Shown here piece after piece: positions 24,154 to 32,027 of a DNA stretch of 38,625 nucleotides (positions within the stretch are counted from its first letter, which is position 1; every line of letters starts with the position of its first letter). The notes below the pieces were generated by a model. The model was not told the origin of the DNA and searched no databases. It saw only the letters and a list, made by a program, of their open reading frames with translations. The translations under genes and the position numbers were made by a program. This DNA comes from Anaerolineaceae bacterium (GTDB lineage: Bacteria; Chloroflexota; Anaerolineae; Anaerolineales; Villigracilaceae): the NCBI GenBank assembly GCA_009885945.1, contig VFJR01000078.1, positions 1 to 38,625 on the forward strand, in the 5' to 3' direction.

Positions 24154-25533
24154 TTACAAAGGTTCAAATTGGGCGGTGAAGTGCCTGAGCATTTCAGGTG
24201 CGTAGGTGAATTTATAGCCTCTTAAATTCTTGGCGCGGGATTTGATCTTTGCAAGCGCATCGGCGACATAATCCATGTGGGTTTGGGTATACATGCGGCG
24301 TGGAATGGCGAGACGCATCAATTCAAGTTTTGGGTAATTCCATGTGTTGGTCTCAGGGTCGAGGCAGGCAAACATGACGGAGCCGATCTCACAGCCGCGG
24401 ATGGCGCCTTCGCGATAAAGCTCCACCGTCAAGGATTGGGCGGGGAATTCGTAATTGGGAATGTGCGGCAGAATCTCATTTGCAACCACATACACGGCAT
24501 GACCGCCCGCGGGTTGGATGGTGGGGATGCCAGCATCATTGATGCACGCGGCGAGATACGCAGTTTGCCCTAAACGATACACGAGATAGGCTTCATCCAA
24601 GCCTTCATACAAGCCTACTGCCAGCGCATCGAGGTCGCGTCCGGCGAGTCCGCCGTAGGTGGGGAAGCCCTCGCGCAGGATCAACTCATTGCGGATGTTG
24701 TTGAACAGAGCCTCGTCGTTGGTGGCGAGCAAGCCGCCGATGTTGACGATGGCGTCTTTTTTGGCGCTCATGCAAAAGCCGTCTGCTAATGAGAACATTT
24801 CACGGGCGATCTCAATGGGCGATTTATGCTCATAGCCGCGCTCACGCTGTCTGATGAAGAAGCAGTTTTCAGCGTAGCGTGCCGCGTCGATATAGAATGG
24901 GATTCCGCTTGCGCGGTAGATTTCCGCAACTGCTTTGAGATTTTCCATTGAGACAGGCTGACCGCCTCCGGCGTTGTTTGTAACTGTGATCATCCCGAAG
25001 GGAATTTTCTCCCGCCCATACTTGGCAATGAAGGCTTTGAGTTTGGCGAGATCCATATTGCCCTTGAAAGGATGCAGATTGGCGGGGTCGAAGGCTTCAT
25101 CAATGACGAGATTGGCAGGGCGCCCGCCGCGCGCGCGGATGTTGGCATCGGTGGTGTCGAAGTGCATGTTACTTGGCACCCATTGATTCTCTTTGACCAG
25201 ACATGCCGATAAAATATTTTCGGCGGCGCGTCCCTGATGCGTGGGCACAAAATATTTGAAACCGAAAATATCATCCACTGCGGCTTTGAGCCGATGGAAC
25301 GAACGCGCGCCCGCGTAGGACTCATCGCCGCGCATGATCGCCGCCCATTGTTCGGAACTCATCGCGCCTGTGCCTGAGTCGGTCAGCAGGTCGATGAAGA
25401 TATCTTCAGCTTTGAGGGTAAATACGTTATACCCCGCGGTTTTGAGCGCGGCTTCGCGCTCTTTGGGCGATGGCAGGCGGATGGATTCAACGGTCTTAAT
25501 GCGGAAGGGTTCGGGTGGATAGGTAGTAGTCAT
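24154..25533 (-). CDS. tnaA: Tryptophanase
   Basis: This 459-aa PLP enzyme cleaves tryptophan to indole, pyruvate and ammonia. EPFRIKTVE, FIDLLTDSGTGAMS, VPTHQGRAAE and MSAKKD (K259 is the PLP lysine) are typical of the tryptophanase/tyrosine phenol-lyase family. Near the C terminus, IRGCEIGS and IPRRMYTQTHMD follow the tryptophanase pattern; tyrosine phenol-lyases carry an MERG-type sequence at the first site. AAGGAG lies before the ATG. A 25-codon ORF with its own ribosome-binding site overlaps the start by ATGA. It is transcribed convergently with the plus-strand operon and has its own promoter. Confidence 0.92.
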   Translation of the reverse strand: MTTTYPPEPFRIKTVESIRLPSPKEREAALKTAGYNVFTLKAEDIFIDLLTDSGTGAMSSEQWAAIMRGDESYAGARSFHRLKAAVDDIFGFKYFVPTHQGRAAENILSACLVKENQWVPSNMHFDTTDANIRARGGRPANLVIDEAFDPANLHPFKGNMDLAKLKAFIAKYGREKIPFGMITVTNNAGGGQPVSMENLKAVAEIYRASGIPFYIDAARYAENCFFIRQRERGYEHKSPIEIAREMFSLADGFCMSAKKDAIVNIGGLLATNDEALFNNIRNELILREGFPTYGGLAGRDLDALAVGLYEGLDEAYLVYRLGQTAYLAACINDAGIPTIQPAGGHAVYVVANEILPHIPNYEFPAQSLTVELYREGAIRGCEIGSVMFACLDPETNTWNYPKLELMRLAIPRRMYTQTHMDYVADALAKIKSRAKNLRGYKFTYAPEMLRHFTAQFEPL

Positions 25534-25607
25534 TTGGTCTCCTTGAAAATTTGAGTATGCGTCAAATTTTGGGTAGCGAGCCTGGCGTGTATCCCCTTAA
25601 TTGCCAT
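25530..25607 (-). CDS. 25-aa upstream ORF coupled to tnaA
   Basis: A short ORF beginning MAIKGIHARL has its own GGAGACCG ribosome-binding site, and its TGA overlaps the tnaA ATG as ATGA. Its initiation region (GGAGACCGAATG) nearly repeats that of tnaA (GGAGACCAAATG), so a local duplication is possible. Known TnaC leader peptides in proteobacteria are ~24 aa and contain Trp and a terminal Pro; this peptide has neither. It could couple translation or act as a leader of a different kind, or be spurious. Confidence 0.4.
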   Translation of the reverse strand: MAIKGIHARLATQNLTHTQIFKETK

Positions 25608-25628
25608 TCGGTCTCCAATGACAGATTT

Positions 25629-25666
25629 ATTCTACAACCAATCCATTATTTGTCACTGTAACAAAT
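25629..25666 (-). promoter_or_regulatory. tnaA promoter overlapped by a palindrome
   Basis: On the minus strand GTGACA (25651-25656), a 16-bp spacer and TAGAAT (25629-25634) make a plausible promoter starting near 25622, 15 bases before the short ORF. The -35 lies inside a 19-bp near-perfect palindrome at 25648-25666 (ATTTGTTAC-A-GTGACAAAT, 8 of 9 pairs). This layout suggests an operator for a dimeric regulator that I cannot name. Confidence 0.5.
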
Positions 25667-25697
25667 GTCATGAAAATTGAAGATATTATCAAAATGT

Positions 25698-25780
25698 AAA
25701 CCGTCCACGAATTTTTCACGAATGCACGAATGGATGGCTCTCGCTATTCGAGGATTCGTGGTTTTATTCGTGGACGGTTT
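25698..25780. repeat. 83-bp palindromic repeat with CACGAAT units
   Basis: Perfect 15-bp terminal inverted repeats (AAACCGTCCACGAAT and its complement, 25698-25712 and 25766-25780) enclose three CACGAAT words on the left arm and inverted copies on the right. It lies in the 250-base gap between serB and the tnaA promoter, which otherwise holds no gene. It may also stop serB transcription, though the following T-run is weak on that strand. Confidence 0.75.
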
Positions 25781-25857
25781 TTGTTTCATCGTATGTAGAA
25801 CTGAGGAACACTTTCATCTATAATCTCCTGTTTTGTACAATTCTACAGTAGAACTTT

Positions 25858-27072
25858 CTATTTCGTCTCCCTCTCCGAGAGCCCCATCAAATATAAAATC
25901 CCATCCAAGCCCAAAGTATTCAGCGATTGTTTAGCAGATGCTTTCACCAGAGGTTTAGCGCGAAAAGCAATGCCAAGCCCTGCAATACTTAACATGGGTA
26001 AGTCGTTGGCGCCGTCGCCAACTGCGATGGTTTGTTCAAGAGAAAAGCCCTCGTGTTGTGCAATGCTCGCCAACAGGGATGCTTTCTTTTCGCCGTCTAT
26101 GATTTCACCCGTTACATTACCTGTGATAAATCCATTTTCAATTTCAAGTTCGTTCGCAAAAACATAATCAATACCAAATCTTCTTTGCAGGGCGCGTCCA
26201 AAATAAGTGAACCCTCCCGAAAGGATCGCGGTTTTGTAGCCAAGCTTTTTTAACGTGGAAATTAATCGTTCTGTGCCCTCGCTGAGTTTCAATGTGGCGG
26301 CAACTTCTCCCAGCGCTGATTCGGGTAAGCCTTTCAGTAGTGCAACTCTTTGCGTAAAACTTTTTTTGAAATCAATTTCACCGCGCATGGCGCGTTCTGT
26401 AATTTCTGAAACTTGTTTGCCAACGCCCGCGCGTTTTGCAAGTTCATCTATGACTTCAGCTTGAATTAAAGTTGAATCCATATCAAATGCCACCAGCCGC
26501 CGATTGCGCCGATAAATATTGTTTTCCTGGTAGGCAATATCCGCGTCGATCTCGTTGGAAAGCTCAAGGAAATTGCGCCGTAAAGCATTTACATCTTTTA
26601 CAGCTCCGCGCAATGAAAATTCTACACAAGCCTGATTTTGATTCTCAATCGATTTAAGCGGAACTCTGCCAGATAGGCGTGTGATCTTATCAATATTCAA
26701 GCCATTCTCTGCAACGCTGCGACTCAACCGACTGATCTGGTGCGCCGTAATTTGCCTTGCCAGCAAGCTGACGATGTGTCTCGGCTTGCCCTGACGGTTT
26801 ACCCAGCTTTCATAATCCTGCTTGCTGATATCTATAAAGCGTATGTTCAAGCCTAATTCGTTGACAGTTTGTTGAACAGCATCTTTAACCATTTGAGCAT
26901 TGACGGTTTCGGCAGGAATTTGCACCAACATTCCAAGCGACAGAGCGTCATGGATAACAGATTGCCCAATATCAAGGATGTTGACATCAAAGCCTGCCAA
27001 GACCTGGGTGATGGATGCCGTGATGCCGGGCTTATCCATACCTGTAATGCTAATGAGGATAGGGGTGGGCAT
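25858..27072 (-). CDS. serB: Phosphoserine phosphatase with N-terminal ACT domains
   Basis: SerB removes phosphate from phosphoserine in the last step of serine synthesis. Residues ~1-170 hold two ACT-like regulatory domains (starting ILISITGMDKPGITASI), as in long actinobacterial SerB proteins that respond to serine. The HAD phosphatase domain follows: DMDSTL with D197 as nucleophile and D199 as acid/base, SGGFTYF and VGDGANDLPML. GGAG lies upstream; ATG 27072 is chosen, but TTG 27078 has slightly better spacing and would add two residues. Serine feeds the glycine pathway encoded elsewhere in the window, though the genes are not linked. Confidence 0.93.
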   Translation of the reverse strand: MPTPILISITGMDKPGITASITQVLAGFDVNILDIGQSVIHDALSLGMLVQIPAETVNAQMVKDAVQQTVNELGLNIRFIDISKQDYESWVNRQGKPRHIVSLLARQITAHQISRLSRSVAENGLNIDKITRLSGRVPLKSIENQNQACVEFSLRGAVKDVNALRRNFLELSNEIDADIAYQENNIYRRNRRLVAFDMDSTLIQAEVIDELAKRAGVGKQVSEITERAMRGEIDFKKSFTQRVALLKGLPESALGEVAATLKLSEGTERLISTLKKLGYKTAILSGGFTYFGRALQRRFGIDYVFANELEIENGFITGNVTGEIIDGEKKASLLASIAQHEGFSLEQTIAVGDGANDLPMLSIAGLGIAFRAKPLVKASAKQSLNTLGLDGILYLMGLSERETK

Positions 27073-27114
27073 GATCAAAAAATCTCCGTCATTTTCTTTT
27101 TGATATTGATGTTC

Positions 27115-27531
27115 TCATAACCGATCAACTCGATCTCGAAAGTTTTGATGCACCTGGAATGTCATTGTCTGATTTTCGTAATCAATATCTACGGGTTCTG
27201 GATCTTCCAATTCCCCACATTTTTCACACTGAGGAATGTAAATGATTACGTTGGATGATTCTTTCGGACTAGTCGATTTGAAAAGAGCTGCCCATAAAGA
27301 TGATTCATCGTCTCCTGAAACACGCACAGTTCTTTCTGTTTCAGCATTACATGAATAACAATAGCTTGGAAGTTCGTCTGATTCATGAATTATTAAAGAT
27401 ACCTGATTGGGGTTTGTATCTCGCACATACGACAAATCTTCTTGACACGCAGGACATATATTGTTTGTTTTTGGGATAATCTTTGTGTGGCAATGTGGGC
27501 ATTCTAAAATCGATCCTTCTTTTTTGGTCAT
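27115..27531 (-). CDS. Zinc-ribbon protein of unknown function
   Basis: This 138-aa protein has four CxxC pairs: CPHC (~residues 11-14) and CPAC (~26-29) make one zinc ribbon, and CYSC (~58-61) with CEKC (~99-102) could make a second. The segment between holds alternating beta-type sequence. I recognise no family. AAGGAGC lies ahead of the ATG. It sits between serB and the YbaK gene on the same strand with short gaps, so it is probably co-transcribed, but its role is not shown by the context. Confidence 0.75.
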   Translation of the reverse strand: MTKKEGSILECPHCHTKIIPKTNNICPACQEDLSYVRDTNPNQVSLIIHESDELPSYCYSCNAETERTVRVSGDDESSLWAALFKSTSPKESSNVIIYIPQCEKCGELEDPEPVDIDYENQTMTFQVHQNFRDRVDRL

Positions 27532-27552
27532 GGTGAAGCTCCTTTTCTTAAT

Positions 27553-28047
27553 CTATGTTTTGAAATTAACTAGTTGCTCGCGATCTGTTAAATTAACCAC
27601 AAGCGCCCCGCTGGCTTGAATCAAATTCTCAGGCGTGATCATGATCTCTTCGCCCCATTGCCCTGCACCTGTGCCGAGTATGGGTTCATTAAGCAGGCTC
27701 GCTTCAAGGAAGGATCGGAATCCGATGGGCTGCCAGCCAAAGGCGGGAATGGAGCCGATGATATATCCCGTAGTTTCTTTCACTGATTCAGGAGTCGCCA
27801 TTTGTATGTTGCGTGAGCCGATGGCTTTTTTTAAATTAGCAGAGACGGCATTTTGATCTGCGCCCAACATGACCAGCACCCGTTCGCCTTTGTCGGTTTG
27901 AAAGATAAGCGTTTTAACGGCTTGTCTTTCTGCGAAGCCTAAAACTTTTGCAACATTTGCCGCGCCTTTTTCAGTATCTGCTGAAAAACTGCGCGCTTCA
28001 TAGGGAATATTAAGTTTATCAAGGTGGAGGTGGGCGGGTAGTTTCAT
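27553..28047 (-). CDS. YbaK/ProX-type aminoacyl-tRNA deacylase
   Basis: This 164-aa protein is a YbaK/EbsC-family editing-domain protein, which hydrolyses mischarged tRNA such as Cys-tRNA(Pro). The family blocks are KTLIFQTDKGERVLVMLGADQNAV, LKKAIGSRNIQMATPESVKETTGYIIGSIPAFG and a central GTGAGQWGEEIMI. ATG 28047 is preceded by AAAAGGA; the longer frame would begin at TTG 28083 inside a palindromic repeat and is unlikely. The exact tRNA substrate is not known from sequence. Confidence 0.9.
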   Translation of the reverse strand: MKLPAHLHLDKLNIPYEARSFSADTEKGAANVAKVLGFAERQAVKTLIFQTDKGERVLVMLGADQNAVSANLKKAIGSRNIQMATPESVKETTGYIIGSIPAFGWQPIGFRSFLEASLLNEPILGTGAGQWGEEIMITPENLIQASGALVVNLTDREQLVNFKT

Positions 28048-28074
28048 GTGTCCTTTTAGCTGACCTTGCGCATG

Positions 28075-28164
28075 AACCGCCAAGTAGCCATGACGCCAAG
28101 GCTATATAAAGTTCGCCAAGAAGAATTCTTTGCGCCTTTCGAAAAACTTGGCGCTCTTTGCGCC
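28075..28164. repeat. 90-bp repeat with inverted CGCCAAG units
   Basis: The left side has CGCCAAG words at 28078, 28094 and 28113. The right side has inverted CTTGGCG and CTTTGCG words around 28130-28164. The left end AACCGCCAAG is the same as the end of the GxxExxY unit at 14261-14270. There is no gene inside. It separates the minus-strand YbaK gene from the plus-strand phosphoesterase gene. Confidence 0.65.
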
Positions 28165-28303
28165 TATGTCCTCTTTAGAGGGTGGCGGTGAAAAGATTTT
28201 GATTCTGCGTAAGGTCAGCTTTTAATTTGGATGATGATATTTTATTTTAACGCTTATAATTATAGACGAAAGAAACAAATCAACCAGTCGAAGGAAATGC
28301 CTT

Positions 28304-29242
28304 GTGACCACTATATTTTTTGCAACGGATATTCACGGTTCGGATATTTGCTGGAGTAAGTTTCTAAATGCGGGCAAGTTTTACGGCGCCGATCAATTGG
28401 TGCTGGGGGGCGATATGACAGGCAAGGCAGTGATTCCTGTGATTCATCAGGGCGGGAAAAACTACCGCACCACTTTGCTTGAACAAGTGTTTGATATTTC
28501 AACAGACGAAGAATTAACTGACTTTACCAAGCGCATCCGCAGCCGCGGTTATTATCCATATATGACCACGCCTGATGAAATGGCTGAATTGGAAAAAGAC
28601 CCCGGGCGTGTTTCCAAAATATTTTTAGAGCAAGTGCTTAAGGTTGTTCAGCAATGGATGGACTTGGCAGATAAAAAACTAGAAGGTACAGGCATGAAAG
28701 TTTTTTGCTCACCCGGCAATGACGATATGGATGAAGTGGATGAAATCATTACTGCCAGCAAACATGTGCTTTTGGTGGAAGGCAAAGTCTCTTCACTCAA
28801 CGGGCATGAGATGATTGCCTCAGGCTGGAGCAATATAACGCCCTGGGCGACGCACCGAGAAGAGAACGAGGAACAACTTGCAGTGAGGTATGAAGCGATG
28901 ACGTCTCAGTTAAAAGACCCGCACAATTCGATTTTCAATATCCATGTGCCCCCATATAAATCAGGTTTAGACGAAGCGCCGGAGCTGGATAAGGATTTAC
29001 GCCCCGTGCTGGCTGGTAATTCGATGATTCCCGTTGGTTCAAAGGCATTGCGTTCTGCTATCGAAAAAATTCAGCCGCTGATTAGTTTGCACGGGCATAT
29101 TCACGAAGGACGCGGCGCAACCAGGATCGGCAAGACATTGTGTATTAATCCAGGCTCCATGTATGAGCAGGGAACTTTGCTCGGCGCGCTTGTAAAACTT
29201 GAAAAGAATAAGATCGAAAGTTACGTTTTGACCACTGGGTAG
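28304..29242 (+). CDS. Metallophosphoesterase (GTG start)
   Basis: This 312-aa protein has the calcineurin-like phosphoesterase motifs in order: ATDIHGSD (D-x-H), GGDMTG (GD), PGNDDMDE (GND) and LHGHIHEGRG (GHxH), giving a two-metal active site. The substrate is not clear. The start is GTG at 28304, with AAGGAAATGCC upstream; the protein begins directly with the first beta strand, as usual in the family. A TATAAT at 28255-28260 may be its -10 box, but no -35 is found. The permease gene follows after 76 bases. Confidence 0.88.
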   Translation: MTTIFFATDIHGSDICWSKFLNAGKFYGADQLVLGGDMTGKAVIPVIHQGGKNYRTTLLEQVFDISTDEELTDFTKRIRSRGYYPYMTTPDEMAELEKDPGRVSKIFLEQVLKVVQQWMDLADKKLEGTGMKVFCSPGNDDMDEVDEIITASKHVLLVEGKVSSLNGHEMIASGWSNITPWATHREENEEQLAVRYEAMTSQLKDPHNSIFNIHVPPYKSGLDEAPELDKDLRPVLAGNSMIPVGSKALRSAIEKIQPLISLHGHIHEGRGATRIGKTLCINPGSMYEQGTLLGALVKLEKNKIESYVLTTG

Positions 29243-29318
29243 TTAACGAAAATGCATTACGAATTACGAAAAGTAAAACGTAATGCGTTTTCGTAAAATT
29301 TATAATGAGGAGAGAATT

Positions 29319-30962
29319 ATGAGTGATAACTTGTTTGTCCGTAAGGCGACTGGCATGGTCCGTTCGTGGTCAGTCTTCGACGCGTTTATTTACGCGTTCT
29401 TTTCCATCAATCTGGTGACGTTAGGTTTCTATATTTTCAGCCAGATGTATTTCTTTGAAGGCGGCATGATCAATGCTTTGCTGGTCAGTGCATTCTTCCT
29501 AGTCTTTGAAGTCATTATCTATGCTTCATTGATCTCTGTTATGCCCCGTTCTGGCGGCGACTATGTTTGGCAGTCGCGCATCCTTGGCGGTGGTATTGGT
29601 TTTGTGCTTGCCATGACAGGTTGGTGGTTTACGCTCTGGCTTTGGGTTCCGTTATATGGCGATATGCTTCGACATATTGTCATTACGCCAATTTTGGGAA
29701 TCCTTGGCTCAACCAGCACAGCTTTGTGGTTTGGACAAACTGAAATGGGTTTGTTTGTTACTACATTGATTACCGTTGGTTTGGCTACCTTAACCGTTGT
29801 GCTTGGCATGAAGACATACGCCCGTATTCAAAAATATTCTTTCTATGCTGGCATGTTAGGCTTTTTGATTGTGTTAGCGTTACTCTTAACAGGCTCAAAT
29901 GATGCATTCAAAGCTGGTTTAGATAAATACGCTGTTGAAATGTTCGGCGCACAGCCCGGTGTATATGATGCAACTGTTCAAGCTGGTACTGATGCAGGTG
30001 CAATTACTCCGATGACTGGTGGTTCTTTACAAACAGTTGGTCTGCTTTTGCCCTATATTGTATTTTTCAACTTGTTCCCCAACTGGGGTGCAACTTTATA
30101 TGGTGAAGTACGCGGCGCAACAGATTACAAGCGCAATTTAGCAGGTATGGCTTGGGGTCTTGGCGTTACAACCATTTTAGCAATCCTGTTTTTCATCGGC
30201 ATCAATAAAACGATTACTTGGGATTTCTATATGCAAGCCAATGCTGCTTGGTGGAATTCAGTTTGGTTTGGCGCAGAATCCCCCATGCCCATGTGGCCCT
30301 ATCCCGCATTATTTGCTGTCTTCTTAACCAGCAGTAAATTTATCCAATTACTTGTCATTGTGTTGATGAGCTTCTGGTGGTTCGGTTGGGTCGGTACAGT
30401 ATTTCTATCATCTACCCGCGTCATCTTTGCAGGCGCGTTTGATCGTTTGCTCCCCGAGTGGGCGGCTGAATTAAACCCAAAGACAGGCACGCCTGTGAAT
30501 GCCATTATTTTGATGGCTGTTCCAGCTGTTTTAGTTTCCTATCTCTTTGCTTTTAATGAAGCGAACTTCCGCTCGCTTACTTTGTTTGGCACCTTGGTGA
30601 TTGCAGTGATGTACTTGGGTACATCTATTGCCGCCATTGTTTTGCCTTACACAAAGAAAGAATTGTTTGACGCCTCGCCGATTGCCAAGATGAAAATCGC
30701 CGGCATTCCGCTGATCACTATCTCTGGCGTACTCTTTAGCGGTTTCCTCATTTACTTGCTGTATCAATGGATTCTTGACCCGAACGCGCTTTATGGCATT
30801 GGGTACAGTATCAATGAAGCAGGCTATAAAAATGGCACATCTATGATTTTGATGGTTGTGTTCTATGTTGGCGCCGCCGCTATTTATTACGGCTTCAAGC
30901 GGTATCGTAAGAGCAAAGGCATTGATCTAGATAAGATCACTGCTGAAATTCCAGTTGAATAA
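29319..30962 (+). CDS. APC-superfamily amino acid permease
   Basis: This 547-aa protein has about 12 to 14 membrane helices. The N-terminal helix region (FSINLVTLGF) and PRSGGDYVWQSRILGGGIGF, with the unwound-helix motif SGGDY, are typical of APC amino acid/polyamine transporters. A larger loop (~residues 200-230) breaks the middle. ATG 29319 is chosen because GAGGAGAG lies just before it; the longer frame from 29283 lacks one. The substrate is not predictable here. A perfect 12-bp terminator follows, so it ends its own transcription unit. Confidence 0.88.
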   Translation: MSDNLFVRKATGMVRSWSVFDAFIYAFFSINLVTLGFYIFSQMYFFEGGMINALLVSAFFLVFEVIIYASLISVMPRSGGDYVWQSRILGGGIGFVLAMTGWWFTLWLWVPLYGDMLRHIVITPILGILGSTSTALWFGQTEMGLFVTTLITVGLATLTVVLGMKTYARIQKYSFYAGMLGFLIVLALLLTGSNDAFKAGLDKYAVEMFGAQPGVYDATVQAGTDAGAITPMTGGSLQTVGLLLPYIVFFNLFPNWGATLYGEVRGATDYKRNLAGMAWGLGVTTILAILFFIGINKTITWDFYMQANAAWWNSVWFGAESPMPMWPYPALFAVFLTSSKFIQLLVIVLMSFWWFGWVGTVFLSSTRVIFAGAFDRLLPEWAAELNPKTGTPVNAIILMAVPAVLVSYLFAFNEANFRSLTLFGTLVIAVMYLGTSIAAIVLPYTKKELFDASPIAKMKIAGIPLITISGVLFSGFLIYLLYQWILDPNALYGIGYSINEAGYKNGTSMILMVVFYVGAAAIYYGFKRYRKSKGIDLDKITAEIPVE

Positions 30963-30975
30963 TATTTAAAAATTA

Positions 30976-31015
30976 GGTGACAGTCACCTTCAAGTGACTG
31001 TCACCTTTTTGTTTT
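30976..31015 (+). terminator. Terminator after the APC permease
   Basis: GGTGACAGTCAC (30976-30987) and GTGACTGTCACC (30994-31005) form a perfect 12-bp stem with a 6-nt loop, followed by TTTTTGTTTT. It lies 13 bases after the permease stop and just before the next start. Confidence 0.93.
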
Positions 31016-31026
31016 ATGGAGCATGT

Positions 31027-31920
31027 ATGTCCATTATTGAAGAAGCAGTTGCAAAAATAAACGAATGGAAAGGCAAGGATATTTCTATTCAACAGCTCTC
31101 AGGCGGGTTAACCAACACCAACTATAAAGTGATTGTTGACGGAAAATTATTTTTTATCCGCGTGCCCGGCGCCGACACAGAATTACTTGCTATTAATCGT
31201 GACAATGAATATCACAGTGCCAAATCTGCGGGGCAGGCGGGCGTGGGTCCCAAAGTTTTATATTATTTGCCTGAATACAATGTGATGGTCTTGGAATTTT
31301 TAAACGGCATTACGATGTCGAAGGATTCGCTGAATCAGCCTGGGATGCCCTCGAGGATGGCTCAAGCCATCAAACGGCTCCACGCCGGAGAACGCTTCTT
31401 ACTGGACTTCAACATGTTCCGCCTGACCGAATATTATCTACGCCTGTGCAAGGAACGAGGCATTAAGATTCCTGATGGTTATCTCGAAAGACTCGATACG
31501 ATTAATCAAATTGAGCAGGCTATCAATATCCATCCGCTAGCAACAGTCCCATGTAATAATGACCTGCTCGCTGAAAATTACATAGATGATGGCAATCAAC
31601 TCTGGTTGATTGATTATGAATACAGCGGCAACAATGATCCCACCTTTGAGCTTGGGAACACCTGTCAGGAAATGCAATTCAACGACGAACAGATCAGCGA
31701 AGTGTGCGCCGCCTATTTTGGTAGCGCAAGTTCTCAGATGATCTCACGCATGAAACTTAATATGATCATGTCTGATGTAGGCTGGGGCTTGTGGGCGGCT
31801 ATCCAAGCGAACATCTCCACCATCGATTTTGACTTCTGGGGTTGGGCAATGGAACGCTGGGGCAGGGCAGTGCAAAAAATGGATTCTGCTGAGTTTGGAA
31901 TATGGTTGCAGGATGTTTAA
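31027..31920 (+). CDS. Choline/ethanolamine-kinase-like phosphotransferase
   Basis: This 297-aa protein belongs to the choline kinase/aminoglycoside phosphotransferase (LicA-like) fold. It has the nucleotide loop LSGGLTNTNYKV, the lysine-position strand FFIRVPG, a hinge MVLEFLNG, the catalytic loop PCNNDLLAENYI with its aspartate and asparagine, and the metal-binding WLIDYEYSGNNDPTFELGN. In most relatives the residue two before the catalytic Asp is His (CHND); here it is Asn. ATG 31027 has GGAG upstream; the longer frame would start inside the terminator. A role in phosphorylating choline or a similar alcohol is inferred. Confidence 0.87.
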   Translation: MSIIEEAVAKINEWKGKDISIQQLSGGLTNTNYKVIVDGKLFFIRVPGADTELLAINRDNEYHSAKSAGQAGVGPKVLYYLPEYNVMVLEFLNGITMSKDSLNQPGMPSRMAQAIKRLHAGERFLLDFNMFRLTEYYLRLCKERGIKIPDGYLERLDTINQIEQAINIHPLATVPCNNDLLAENYIDDGNQLWLIDYEYSGNNDPTFELGNTCQEMQFNDEQISEVCAAYFGSASSQMISRMKLNMIMSDVGWGLWAAIQANISTIDFDFWGWAMERWGRAVQKMDSAEFGIWLQDV

Positions 31921-31923
31921 AGA

Positions 31924-32016
31924 TTTAAACACCAAGGGCACGAAGTACACAAAGTTTAAATCTTTGATGATTTTAATGTTTTCTCCTTCGTGACCTTTGT
32001 GTACTTTGTGTTTAAA
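31924..32016. repeat. 93-bp palindromic repeat with CACNAAG units
   Basis: The left arm has three 9-nt units, CACCAAGGG, CACGAAGTA and CACAAAGTT, after TTTAAA. The right arm mirrors it (about 24 of 31 bases match between arms) and ends TTTAAA at 32016. A second perfect inverted pair, AGATTTAAAC/GTTTAAATCT, lies at 31921-31930 and 31954-31963. It fills nearly all the gap between two plus-strand genes. Confidence 0.75.
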
Positions 32017-32027
32017 AAGGTTTTTTT

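Noticed and set aside
24154-25533. Tyrosine phenol-lyase as the identity of the tryptophanase-like gene.
   Set aside because: The EIGS and YTQTHMD sequences follow tryptophanase, and the Arg-containing motif of phenol-lyases is absent.
31924-32016. A CRISPR array suggested by the short regular repeats.
   Set aside because: Units are only 7 nt with 2-nt spacers and are mirrored, not direct repeats with ~30-nt spacers; no cas genes are present.
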